39,964 nt of DNA from a virus. The notes below the pieces were generated by a model. It saw only the letters and a list, made by a program, of their open reading frames with translations, was not told the DNA's origin and ran no database searches. This document shows positions 26,450-33,748 of the stretch, in pieces. Position 1 is the stretch's first letter; each line of letters opens with the position of its first letter. The translations under genes were made by a program, and so were the position numbers. The DNA lies in the IMG/VR virus record IMGVR_UViG_3300046804_003091, positions 1-39,964 of that record, one strand, 5' to 3'.

Positions 26450-27715
26450 TTAGTTTAAATCAATCTTAGGAGCAGTAACTTTATAGTTGCCGCTGCTAGT
26501 AGTTGTAAATGTGCTACCAGTATTAATGCCTAATGTACCCACTGTAGTGATAGTCATATTTGCATTACACTTAAGATTCCAATCTGCTTCAGAACCAAAC
26601 TCTAAACCATCTTTTGATAGGAATCGTTGAGTTGAATTTGTTGATACTGATTGTGCACCATTTGAGAATGTGCTCATAGTATCTAAGAACACATTATCTA
26701 CTTTTCCTGTTACCATCAATGATGATGTTCCACCAATTGTCTCTGTCTTATTGACATCTATTAACAACGTTTGATTCTTACCGACACGAGTCAAGAAATC
26801 TTCTTTAACGTTTAAGTTAAAGTTACCAACGGTTTCAATTGCATCATTTTGTGATATCTTAGTATACCGATTACCATGGACTTTTAAGTTATAGTCACCC
26901 ATAACTTCCATCACATAATCGCCTTTAACTAAAACACGCTGATCGCCTTCAATCGTAATGTTTTGTGTACCACGAATTAAGATGTTATCATCGTAAACAA
27001 CTATCGTATAATTTTCACCAGAAACTTTAGTTACTTTATCTCCGTCTGGAAATATCTCGTAGAATGTACCTGCAGGATGATGCTCAACAATTCGCGAGTT
27101 ATTTTCAGAATCATCGATCTCACGGATGATGCCTGTTTCACTCTCAAACGTGTGGACGAATGGATATGTTCCTCTAACTCCACGACGTGGTTCTGGCTCT
27201 TCCCATGTGCCCCTGGTTTCTTCTTGTGAATCACTTACAACTGTAGGAATGTAAGGTTTTGTAGATTTCTCAATCCCTTTAATCTGCTCTTGATAGCGAG
27301 AATAATAAGACACATGATCTTTCCATTCATTTCTCGCTACTTTACTTACATCAGTTTCATTATACCAACGAGGATAGTTACCATTAAAATCTTTAAAAGC
27401 ATTACGTTCATTTACGTTTTGTGTTGGATAACCATGTATAGAACCTAAGATGATAGGATCTTGACAACTATCTCCGTCTGCAAAGAAACCAACAACCCAT
27501 GAACCCTCAACTAAACCAGTTGGCGACCATCCCAAACCAGAGATAGAAGCAGAAGTTGTAGGCATCATCGTATGTGCCCAAGGTAAATCGCTTGTTCTAA
27601 TTTTAGAGATATCATCTGTGTGTAGACCAAATATGCGAACGCGCACACGACCCATTTCTTGTGGATCATCGCGATCTTCTACAACACCGGTAAACCAATT
27701 CATGTAATTCTTCAT
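26450..27715 (-). CDS. 5: Baseplate hub spike gp5-like, without lysozyme domain
   Basis: A 421-residue protein. Residues 1-110 are an OB-fold typical of gp5/VgrG hubs: WFTGVVEDRDDPQEMGRVRV, then GLHTDD and DLPWAHTMMPTTSA, GLVEGSWVVGFFADGDSCQDP. The C-terminal half is a strand-repeat needle (GDQRVLVKGDYVMEVMGDYN and onwards), the trimeric beta-helix of the tail spike. The T4 gp5 lysozyme domain is absent between these parts, and a GH19-type protein is the next gene. It starts at MKNYMNWF with gp27 just upstream, as in the gp27-gp5 hub pair. Confidence 0.92.
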   Translation of the reverse strand: MKNYMNWFTGVVEDRDDPQEMGRVRVRIFGLHTDDISKIRTSDLPWAHTMMPTTSASISGLGWSPTGLVEGSWVVGFFADGDSCQDPIILGSIHGYPTQNVNERNAFKDFNGNYPRWYNETDVSKVARNEWKDHVSYYSRYQEQIKGIEKSTKPYIPTVVSDSQEETRGTWEEPEPRRGVRGTYPFVHTFESETGIIREIDDSENNSRIVEHHPAGTFYEIFPDGDKVTKVSGENYTIVVYDDNILIRGTQNITIEGDQRVLVKGDYVMEVMGDYNLKVHGNRYTKISQNDAIETVGNFNLNVKEDFLTRVGKNQTLLIDVNKTETIGGTSSLMVTGKVDNVFLDTMSTFSNGAQSVSTNSTQRFLSKDGLEFGSEADWNLKCNANMTITTVGTLGINTGSTFTTTSSGNYKVTAPKIDLN

Positions 27716-27718
27716 ATT

Positions 27719-28978
27719 TTATCCACGCTTCTTAACTTTCTTGCCAAGAGAATCTCTAACAACATCCATAATAATACTATACTTACCGTCTACCATCTTA
27801 TGATGTACATGCATAACCAAATATTTGCCTGAGATATATTCGTTAATGTCTTTTGTAGAACCATGAATAGAAGGTCTATCTCGATCTACTTCAAACTCAA
27901 TAACTTTTCCAGGAGTTAGATCAGTTCTACCACGAACTACCATATTTAGTGTAGTTAGCCCAAGCTGATAGATGTATGGATCTGTCTCTAATTTTGTAAA
28001 TTCTGCTTCGTTATTATAGTTGTTATATTCTTGTTTACCCCATGCGCGAGAATTCTTATTCACGACATGATGTATTGAATCGTATTGATTGATAGATTTT
28101 TCTTGCACTTTAAAGTTCTCATTAATAAATGGAGTCTTATCTAAATGCGATTTCTTGCTAAAATCTTTTATATAATCATATTTCAATAGCTTATATGTGC
28201 GAGTGCCAACATCAATAGTATGCATGCCTGAACCGAATGTTCCGCGCAAAGTATTCTTATATGTGTTAGAGTAATCTCTTATATCATATTCGATAGCAAC
28301 ATTATAAGAAGCTTGTAATTGACCTGCATCATCTTTTGCAGCTGTACCACCTTTATGCACAAACTTATTATAAGTCTTTTTATTGAACATTGTTGTATAA
28401 GACTCTAGTTTGTGTCCATCGATAAACGTTTCATAGAATGCAAAAGGAGTTTGTTTTGCATCCATAGCTTTACGCGTTAACCAATCAATAGCTTGGAATG
28501 GGTTCCAATTTGGAATCACTACTTTATAATTACCAGTAGTCTCTTCTAATGTTTTAACTTTACCTTTTAGATAATCGCGAGTAATATCATCAATAGCTTT
28601 AGATATTTTTCCAGTATAGGCGTGTGATACTAATACTAAACTATTCATCATTTGTTCAGGTGTGATCAGCTTAAGAGTGTACATAGAAGACTGATTATTA
28701 CCACGAATATAGTTTGCTACTGAAGCAACATAGAAAGTCTTCTTAATTTTCTTAGTGCCTTCAAGTATACTTAGTTCTACTTTTTCTTGGCCTAGAATTG
28801 GCACGGTTTCAAGTAAGTTGGCTGCATCAGAAATGCCCAACTCTACTTTAATATAAGGAGTCATTAAAGATTCGTAGATATCAATTGATATTACAAGATC
28901 TTTTATCTCTAACTTTTCACCAGTAGATGATGTAAGTTGAACCGACTCAACTGAATAGTCAAATTTACCTAAAGACAT
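27719..28978 (-). CDS. 27: Baseplate hub protein gp27-like
   Basis: This 419-residue protein has the tube-like hub domain: LEIKDLVISIDIYESLMTPY, then LGQEKVELSIL and an internal PEQMMNSLVLVSHAYTGKIS block. The size is close to T4 gp27 (391 aa), the trimer that connects the tail tube to gp5. It shares its start with the stop of gp53 (TAATG) and precedes gp5. No enzymatic motif is expected or seen. Confidence 0.88.
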   Translation of the reverse strand: MSLGKFDYSVESVQLTSSTGEKLEIKDLVISIDIYESLMTPYIKVELGISDAANLLETVPILGQEKVELSILEGTKKIKKTFYVASVANYIRGNNQSSMYTLKLITPEQMMNSLVLVSHAYTGKISKAIDDITRDYLKGKVKTLEETTGNYKVVIPNWNPFQAIDWLTRKAMDAKQTPFAFYETFIDGHKLESYTTMFNKKTYNKFVHKGGTAAKDDAGQLQASYNVAIEYDIRDYSNTYKNTLRGTFGSGMHTIDVGTRTYKLLKYDYIKDFSKKSHLDKTPFINENFKVQEKSINQYDSIHHVVNKNSRAWGKQEYNNYNNEAEFTKLETDPYIYQLGLTTLNMVVRGRTDLTPGKVIEFEVDRDRPSIHGSTKDINEYISGKYLVMHVHHKMVDGKYSIIMDVVRDSLGKKVKKRG

Positions 28979-29706
28979 TATGCAGCATCTGGATTAATAA
29001 TTTTAAAAAACTCATCAGCCAATTGACTTACATATTCTGGCTTGATGACACGAATGTCTGTCTTATACTCATTCCAAATTCTTTCATGCTCATCATTACT
29101 TACTGGAACAGAAAATGGTGTTCCCTTTTGAACCCAACTTCCGTCAGGAGCTTCGAAATGATTAGGAGCATCTTTATATTCACGCTGTGAATTAATAGTT
29201 ATTGTATGACCAGACGTTAGGCCTTTTATAAGTTCTCCAGATCTAAACTCGCCGACAACACTTCCTAATTGTAAACGAATTACTCCTTTATCAGTATCTT
29301 TTTGCAGTATAGTTGCAGTCGCTCCAGAAATAAAACCTTGTAAAGTTTCACCTTTAACAAACTTAGTAGACATATTTTCATCTGTGAGCAATACTTGTCC
29401 ACTATATTTTACTCGGATCTTATTATCCATCTCTATGCGAGAACATGGCCAATCTGCAAATGTATTAACTAAGTTTTCATTAATCATGAAGAAAGTCCAG
29501 TAATAGTCTGTAGTACCATAAAGCTTTAATGATACATGATCTGGTCTTTCACCGTCTTGGATATGATAACTCTTATACAATAAGATATCGTCACGAATAC
29601 TATTTTTTATACGAACAGCTCTAAATAAGTCAGTCGTTTCAACTGGTTTTCCATTCGCCATGATATCATAAAACATGGTTGGAAAACCTTGGAAGAAGTA
29701 TGACAT
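28978..29706 (-). CDS. 53: Baseplate wedge protein gp53
   Basis: A 242-residue protein starting MSYFFQGFPTMFYDI, with RIKNSIRDDILLYKSYHIQDGERPDH followed by LYGTTDYYWTFFMINENL, the T4 gp53 pattern. Gp53 joins neighbouring wedges into the six-fold baseplate. It is 46 residues longer than T4 gp53, due to a middle insert (about 100-160, FVKGETLQGFISGATATILQ) that looks like a small beta domain. It is followed directly by the gp27-like gene. Confidence 0.9.
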   Translation of the reverse strand: MSYFFQGFPTMFYDIMANGKPVETTDLFRAVRIKNSIRDDILLYKSYHIQDGERPDHVSLKLYGTTDYYWTFFMINENLVNTFADWPCSRIEMDNKIRVKYSGQVLLTDENMSTKFVKGETLQGFISGATATILQKDTDKGVIRLQLGSVVGEFRSGELIKGLTSGHTITINSQREYKDAPNHFEAPDGSWVQKGTPFSVPVSNDEHERIWNEYKTDIRVIKPEYVSQLADEFFKIINPDAA

Positions 29707-29707
29707 A

Positions 29708-30616
29708 TTAATAACCTCCAGAAATGATTAGATCTCTGTTTAGTGCTTTGCTTTCTTGGAAAGTCAATGAGAGATCAATCTCAGATGGCATACCATCTTC
29801 ATAGAATGTAGGACTTGTTGAATTATAGTTAACTGTAACAGATGTCAGATACGATTCCATCATCTTAATCATGTGTTTATTTTCTTTACTGCCAGTTAAG
29901 AACGTAACCTTAAACACGTCCGGAAATTTAAATGTGGACATATTTACTTGATCGGAACCACTTCCAGTTCCAAGCTGTGGATATGCAGCAACTCGGAAAA
30001 ATTGTACTATCTTAATAATCTCTTGTGCTTCTGCCTTTGTACGAGGGAACATCTTAAATTGAAATTGAAATTGACGAAGCGAAGGTGACTTAAATAACAT
30101 CTGTGTATGCGGATTCACAACTTCACCGCGATTGATGATAGCTTGTGTAGCAGCACCACCTACCATACCTTTACTTTGTGCAACTTTTGCTGTGCCACCA
30201 GCAACAGCTGTTTGTGCAACTCCCTTTGCTTGTCCTTTTAATGTATCAACGAATTCACCTGGAGAAGCTGATGAACCACCCGCTTTCATGAGTTCTCCAC
30301 CCAAACCGGTATCGGCATTATCATAGCTTAATGTATCTGCAACGCTTATTCCTGCAGGCATATATAAAGTTACTGAACCAAGTGCAGACTCTGCAAACTT
30401 GGCTACTTTGAAATCTAATACACTGCTTTTCTTAACACGAGCGATAGCCTCAAACTTAATAACGTTTTGATGTTTTTGAAGGTCTCCTTTTGGATAGCGA
30501 AGCTGAGGAGCTTGACTACCAAACGGGTTCATGAAGTTTAACGTCGATAAAGTATTCTTAACGAATGACTCGACGTTACTAAAAGCAGACGATATGTCAT
30601 TTAATGGGTTTGCCAT
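29708..30616 (-). CDS. 48: Tail tube cap protein, gp48/gp54-like
   Basis: This 302-residue protein has the tube-initiator C-terminal half: LRQFQFQFKMFPRTKAEAQE, then FKFPDVFKVTFL, SYLTSVTVNYNSTSPTFYEDGMPSEIDLSLTFQE. T4 gp48 and gp54 share this fold and sit on top of the baseplate to start tube polymerisation. I cannot separate the two with confidence, and gp48 is chosen by usual order. An Ala/Gly-rich insert (about 110-160) is a possible membrane-free linker. A TATAAATA late promoter directly upstream makes it the head of the long minus-strand baseplate transcript. Confidence 0.82.
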   Translation of the reverse strand: MANPLNDISSAFSNVESFVKNTLSTLNFMNPFGSQAPQLRYPKGDLQKHQNVIKFEAIARVKKSSVLDFKVAKFAESALGSVTLYMPAGISVADTLSYDNADTGLGGELMKAGGSSASPGEFVDTLKGQAKGVAQTAVAGGTAKVAQSKGMVGGAATQAIINRGEVVNPHTQMLFKSPSLRQFQFQFKMFPRTKAEAQEIIKIVQFFRVAAYPQLGTGSGSDQVNMSTFKFPDVFKVTFLTGSKENKHMIKMMESYLTSVTVNYNSTSPTFYEDGMPSEIDLSLTFQESKALNRDLIISGGY

Positions 30617-30657
30617 GCTATGCCTTTTGAATGATTCTTTTTACATACGGACTCTCT

Positions 30658-30665
30658 TATTTATA
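30658..30665 (-). promoter_or_regulatory. T4-type late promoter, TATAAATA
   Basis: Exact TATAAATA on the minus strand in the only divergent gap between structural blocks (30617-30664). The predicted start near 30651 gives a ~35-base leader to the gp48-like gene at 30616, so it probably starts the baseplate operon. I found no equivalent late box for the plus-strand genes that begin at 30665. Confidence 0.68.
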
Positions 30666-31108
30666 TGGCTACATACAAAGGTTTTTACAGAGTTAAGAAT
30701 CCAGCAAAATATGACGGCGACTTCAAAAACGTTGTATATCGATCACTGTGGGAACGTCAAGTTTTCAGATGGTGTGACGAAAACACACAAGTCTTAAAAT
30801 GGTCTTCAGAAGAGACCGTTGTTGACTATTATTACCCATTAGACAAAAAATGGCATCGTTACTTTATTGATGTAAAGTATACAACTGCACAAGGTACATT
30901 CCTAGTAGAGATTAAGCCAAAATCTCAGACTCTCCCTCCAAAGAAACCAAGTAGACAGACTAAGCGTTACTTGGAAGAAGCACGCGCTTATGTAAAAAAT
31001 CAGTGTAAATGGAAAGCAGCTACAGACTATGCAAAAGATCGTAATTGGCAATTCGTTATTTGGACAGAAGATACGATTAAATCGATGGGCATCCGGTTAC
31101 TTACATAA
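30665..31108 (+). CDS. 4: Head completion protein gp4, PD-(D/E)XK nuclease-like
   Basis: The 147-residue product MATYKGFYRVKNPAKYDGDF has the familiar gp4 (gp50/gp4) head-completion pattern: YRSLWE (about 25-30), WCDEN, YFIDVKY and FLVEIKP. The residues E30, D69 and E82-x-K84 make a TnsA-like PD-(D/E)XK arrangement, so it may be a nuclease or a nuclease-derived fold. In T4 gp4 acts on filled heads before tail joining. It starts on the opposite strand from the gp48-like gene and begins the plus-strand structural group. Confidence 0.9.
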   Translation: MATYKGFYRVKNPAKYDGDFKNVVYRSLWERQVFRWCDENTQVLKWSSEETVVDYYYPLDKKWHRYFIDVKYTTAQGTFLVEIKPKSQTLPPKKPSRQTKRYLEEARAYVKNQCKWKAATDYAKDRNWQFVIWTEDTIKSMGIRLLT

Positions 31109-31116
31109 ATAGAAGT

Positions 31117-31722
31117 ATGGCAACAAAAGCAAAAAGTTTATTTGACAAGCTTCGTGATGGGATGACTGTCCCTGAACGTACTAATTCGTCTAAAAAATGG
31201 TTTACTGAAAAAGTTAAGTCTCTTAAAGGAAATGTCAATGCGATGCAGTTCCTTAAAGATCCTCACTTCATCAAAAAGACGACATTTAGACCAGGATTCA
31301 TGTATCATTTTTTATATGATGCAAAATATGCAGAGACTTTACCATACTATGATCGTTTTCCTTTAGTTGTAGCAGTCGGTCCTGCACAAGGCGGGTTTTA
31401 TGGTATCAACTTACACTACATAGCGCCACCGTTGAGAGCACGCTTTTTAGATAGGTTGATGGACACGACTAATAATGAAGCGTATGATGAGACTACTAAG
31501 TTCAAGATTAATTACAACATCTTAACTTCGATGAGTAAACTTAGAGCTTTTAGACCATGTTTTAAGCATTATCTCTTTAATCAGATGACTTCTAGGATCA
31601 TGATGGTCCCAGCATCTGAATGGGAGATTGCAATATTCTTACCAACTGAAAAATTCATTGGTGATAACAAGAGAAACGTTTGGAGAGAGTCTAAACGTAT
31701 GATAACAGGATACAGAGCATAA
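31117..31722 (+). CDS. Conserved myophage protein, 201 aa, function unknown
   Basis: The product includes a conserved-looking block PGFMYHFLYDAKYAETLPYY then DRFPLVVAVG, GFYGINLHYIAPPLRARFLD (residues 66-108). I recognise this as a type present in many T4-like marine phages beside head-completion genes, but I cannot name its function. T4 gp2 (DNA end protector) does not match from memory. It is eight bases from gp4, and a weak ATAAATAG sequence lies upstream. Aromatic and basic residues suggest a nucleic-acid or tail-end contact; this is inference. Confidence 0.8.
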   Translation: MATKAKSLFDKLRDGMTVPERTNSSKKWFTEKVKSLKGNVNAMQFLKDPHFIKKTTFRPGFMYHFLYDAKYAETLPYYDRFPLVVAVGPAQGGFYGINLHYIAPPLRARFLDRLMDTTNNEAYDETTKFKINYNILTSMSKLRAFRPCFKHYLFNQMTSRIMMVPASEWEIAIFLPTEKFIGDNKRNVWRESKRMITGYRA

Positions 31723-31723
31723 A

Positions 31724-32365
31724 ATGCCAGAAATCGATAAGTTCAAATCAGTCATATCTAAGCGAGGAGGTCTTGCACCAGCAAACCGTTTCGCAGTTTA
31801 TATGGCTTTACCATTAATTAGCTTCGATCCACAAAATTTGATCGCAAAAGTCTTTAATCAAGGCACTGCAAGTCCTTTTATCAACGACCCACGCGATATT
31901 TCTATACTTTGTGACTCTGTTACGCTTCCTGGACGTCAAATTTCGACCACGGAAGTCCAAACTAACTTATTGGCAGTAAAAACGCCTTACAATTACATCA
32001 ATGATGATGTCCAGATGAGTTTTCACATCACAAATGATCATTTTATGAAAAAATATTTCGAAAAATGGTTCAATAGTATGTTCGATCGCTCAAAAATGAC
32101 GATGAAGTATCGTTCTCAGTATACAACTGACATCATTATTCAACAATTAGATCAAAGAGACGTTCCAGTTTATACAGTTACGCTCAGAAATGCGTATCCA
32201 ACGACTATAACGTCATATGAACTAACAAATAGTGGCGAAAATCAGACTCAAAAGCTACAAATTACGTTTGCTTATGAAGATTGGAATGAAGAAGGTTTCG
32301 TAGAATCAATCCTATCGAAGGGAAAAGTGCTACTTGGCTCAGTTGGCCGAACATTTGGATTATAA
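31724..32365 (+). CDS. Tail tube-fold protein (gp19/gp54-like)
   Basis: A 213-residue protein with the tail-tube pattern: APANRFAVYMALP, then CDSVTLPGRQISTTEVQTN, YNYINDDVQMSFHITNDHFM, FEKWFNSMFD and QITFAYEDWNEEG. T4-like phages carry this fold in gp19 (tube), gp48 and gp54 (caps). The location beside gp4 and gp26 rather than the sheath genes suggests a second tube-like protein, perhaps the gp54-type initiator, while the main gp19 lies outside the window. It is one base from the upstream gene. Confidence 0.8.
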   Translation: MPEIDKFKSVISKRGGLAPANRFAVYMALPLISFDPQNLIAKVFNQGTASPFINDPRDISILCDSVTLPGRQISTTEVQTNLLAVKTPYNYINDDVQMSFHITNDHFMKKYFEKWFNSMFDRSKMTMKYRSQYTTDIIIQQLDQRDVPVYTVTLRNAYPTTITSYELTNSGENQTQKLQITFAYEDWNEEGFVESILSKGKVLLGSVGRTFGL

Positions 32366-32386
32366 CATTATTATCAGGAGTATATT

Positions 32387-33097
32387 ATGTCTTTACCTAT
32401 TATTTTAAACACGCCGACCTATGAAGTGGAACTACCATTAAGTAAGAAGACGGTGAAGTATAGACCATATTTGGTCAAAGAAGAAAAGTTATTGATGATG
32501 GCCATGGAGTCTCAAGATCAAAAGATGATCATGAAGACAGTCCAAGACATCATTGAAGCATGTACGTTTGGCGATGTGAAGGCAAAAACACTGCCAACAG
32601 CTGAACTTGAACTATTGTTCTTAAAATTGCGTACAAAGTCAGTCGGTGAAACTACTGCAATTGGCTATGAATGCAAGTCATGTGGAACAAAGAACGAATT
32701 ATCCATAAATTTGGAGAGCGTAAAGCTCAACCAAGATAAAGTTACGGATAGTAAGATCATGTTAACAGATAAAGTAGGTGTAATCATGAAGTTCCCTACA
32801 GCTGATGACGTGACAAAAGTCTTAAACTCTAATGAAGGCGAAGTTAAGAACACATTTGCTATCATCAATTCGTGTATCGAAGCAATATTTGATGATAAAG
32901 GTGTATACGAAGCAGCTAACTTAGAGAAGAAAGAAGTAGAAGCGTTTGTAGAATCATTAAATTCGCAACAATTTAAGAAGATCCAAGAATTTTTTGAGGG
33001 TATTCCTAAATTGTCGCATGATGCAAGTTTTGATTGCGAAAAGTGCGGAGCTCATAACGATCTAGTTATTGAGGGCCTCCAAGCTTTTTTCGTATAG
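32387..33097 (+). CDS. 26: Baseplate hub gp26-like / tail assembly chaperone, short form
   Basis: This 236-residue protein is of the T4 gp26 type (T4_baseplate family): MSLPIILNTPTYEVELP, KKTVKYRPYLVKEEKLLMMA and IIEACTFGD, with two Cys pairs C96-x2-C99 and C217-x2-C220 that probably form a Zn ribbon. T4 gp26 is 208 aa. An AGGAG site precedes the ATG. It lies just before a holin-like gene and the tape measure, the place of tail assembly chaperones in many tailed phages. The last codons (GCT TTT TTC GTA TAG) hold a T TTT TTC slippery heptamer, and the -1 frame extends the protein (next entry). Both forms may be made. Confidence 0.9.
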   Translation: MSLPIILNTPTYEVELPLSKKTVKYRPYLVKEEKLLMMAMESQDQKMIMKTVQDIIEACTFGDVKAKTLPTAELELLFLKLRTKSVGETTAIGYECKSCGTKNELSINLESVKLNQDKVTDSKIMLTDKVGVIMKFPTADDVTKVLNSNEGEVKNTFAIINSCIEAIFDDKGVYEAANLEKKEVEAFVESLNSQQFKKIQEFFEGIPKLSHDASFDCEKCGAHNDLVIEGLQAFFV

Positions 33098-33285
33098 CTC
33101 TCTCACATGAATCCTTGGAGAACCATTTCCGAGGAAACTTTATCATGATGCAGCATCACAAGTATAGTTTGACTGAACTAAATGAGATGTTACCATGGGA
33201 GAGAGAAGTATATGTGGCTATGTTGATTGAATATGTTAAGGAAGAAAACGAACGTATTAAGAAAGCAAATCAAAAATACCACTAA
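33073..33285 (+). CDS. Predicted -1 frame extension of gp26, gp51-like
   Basis: In the -1 frame relative to gp26, a reading opens after TGA 33070-33072 and runs to TAA 33283-33285. If ribosomes slip at 33085-33091, gp26 residues 1-235 fuse to 64 new residues starting RIALSHESLENHFRGNFIMM and continuing SLTELNEMLPWEREVYVAML, giving about 299 aa. That block resembles chaperone 'T' portions and gp51-like sequences in myophages (from memory). An internal ATG (33145) could also give a 46-aa product. A 46-aa alternative with no good Shine-Dalgarno is less convincing than the frameshift. The fusion role would be in loading the tape measure or hub. Confidence 0.72.
   Translation, partial: GPPSFFRIALSHESLENHFRGNFIMMQHHKYSLTELNEMLPWEREVYVAMLIEYVKEENERIKKANQKYH
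33085..33091 (+). promoter_or_regulatory. Predicted -1 ribosomal slip site T TTT TTC
   Basis: The heptamer T TTT TTC lies in gp26 frame two codons before the stop (GTA TAG). It fits the X XXY YYZ rule for -1 slippage. The stop six bases later and an open -1 frame with a conserved-looking extension support a programmed event rather than a chance T run. I saw no strong downstream stem, so efficiency is unknown. Confidence 0.68.
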
Positions 33286-33295
33286 GGAGTAACAG

Positions 33296-33733
33296 ATGGC
33301 AGACGAACAGAAAAATTATAACGATATGTCTGATAGCGAAAAGAAAAAAGAAGATTGGATGAATTCCAAATGGCGTCCAGCCATGGGTTGGATGTATATG
33401 GCAGTATGTGTGTTTGACTTCATACTTGCTCCTATCCTTTGGGCAGTAATCCAGTTCTGGGAAACACAAGCAGCAAACGATGCATTCCGTCAATGGCAAC
33501 CACTAACACTACAAGGTGCTGGTCTTTTCCATATGGCTATGGGTGCAGTATTAGGTCTTGCAGCTTGGGGTAGAACACAAGAAAAATTAAGTGGAGCAAA
33601 TAACGGTGGTGCAGGAGCAACAACTCCTTCAATCCCAACTCCATCAATCCCATCTGTCGGTGCTGATACACCTGCAGTAACAGTTCCAAAAGTACCACCA
33701 GTTGTGGCTCCTCCAAAGATCCCAACAGTTTAA
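33296..33733 (+). CDS. Holin-like membrane protein with 2 membrane spans
   Basis: The 145-residue product has a charged N-terminus (MADEQKNYNDMSDSEKKKED), a long hydrophobic span after KWRPAMGWMY (about 26-55) and a second (LTLQGAGLFHMAMGAVLG, about 70-90), then a Pro/Val/Thr-rich C-terminal tail (95-145). This is a holin-type layout I associate with the GTA/3TM holin group, and would form membrane holes at lysis. The AAGGAG site overlaps the stop of the frameshift extension (TAAGGAG). Location between tail chaperone and tape measure is unusual, so it might instead be a tail-tip membrane protein. No endolysin gene is adjacent. Confidence 0.75.
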   Translation: MADEQKNYNDMSDSEKKKEDWMNSKWRPAMGWMYMAVCVFDFILAPILWAVIQFWETQAANDAFRQWQPLTLQGAGLFHMAMGAVLGLAAWGRTQEKLSGANNGGAGATTPSIPTPSIPSVGADTPAVTVPKVPPVVAPPKIPTV

Positions 33734-33748
33734 CAAGGTTAAGTAAAC

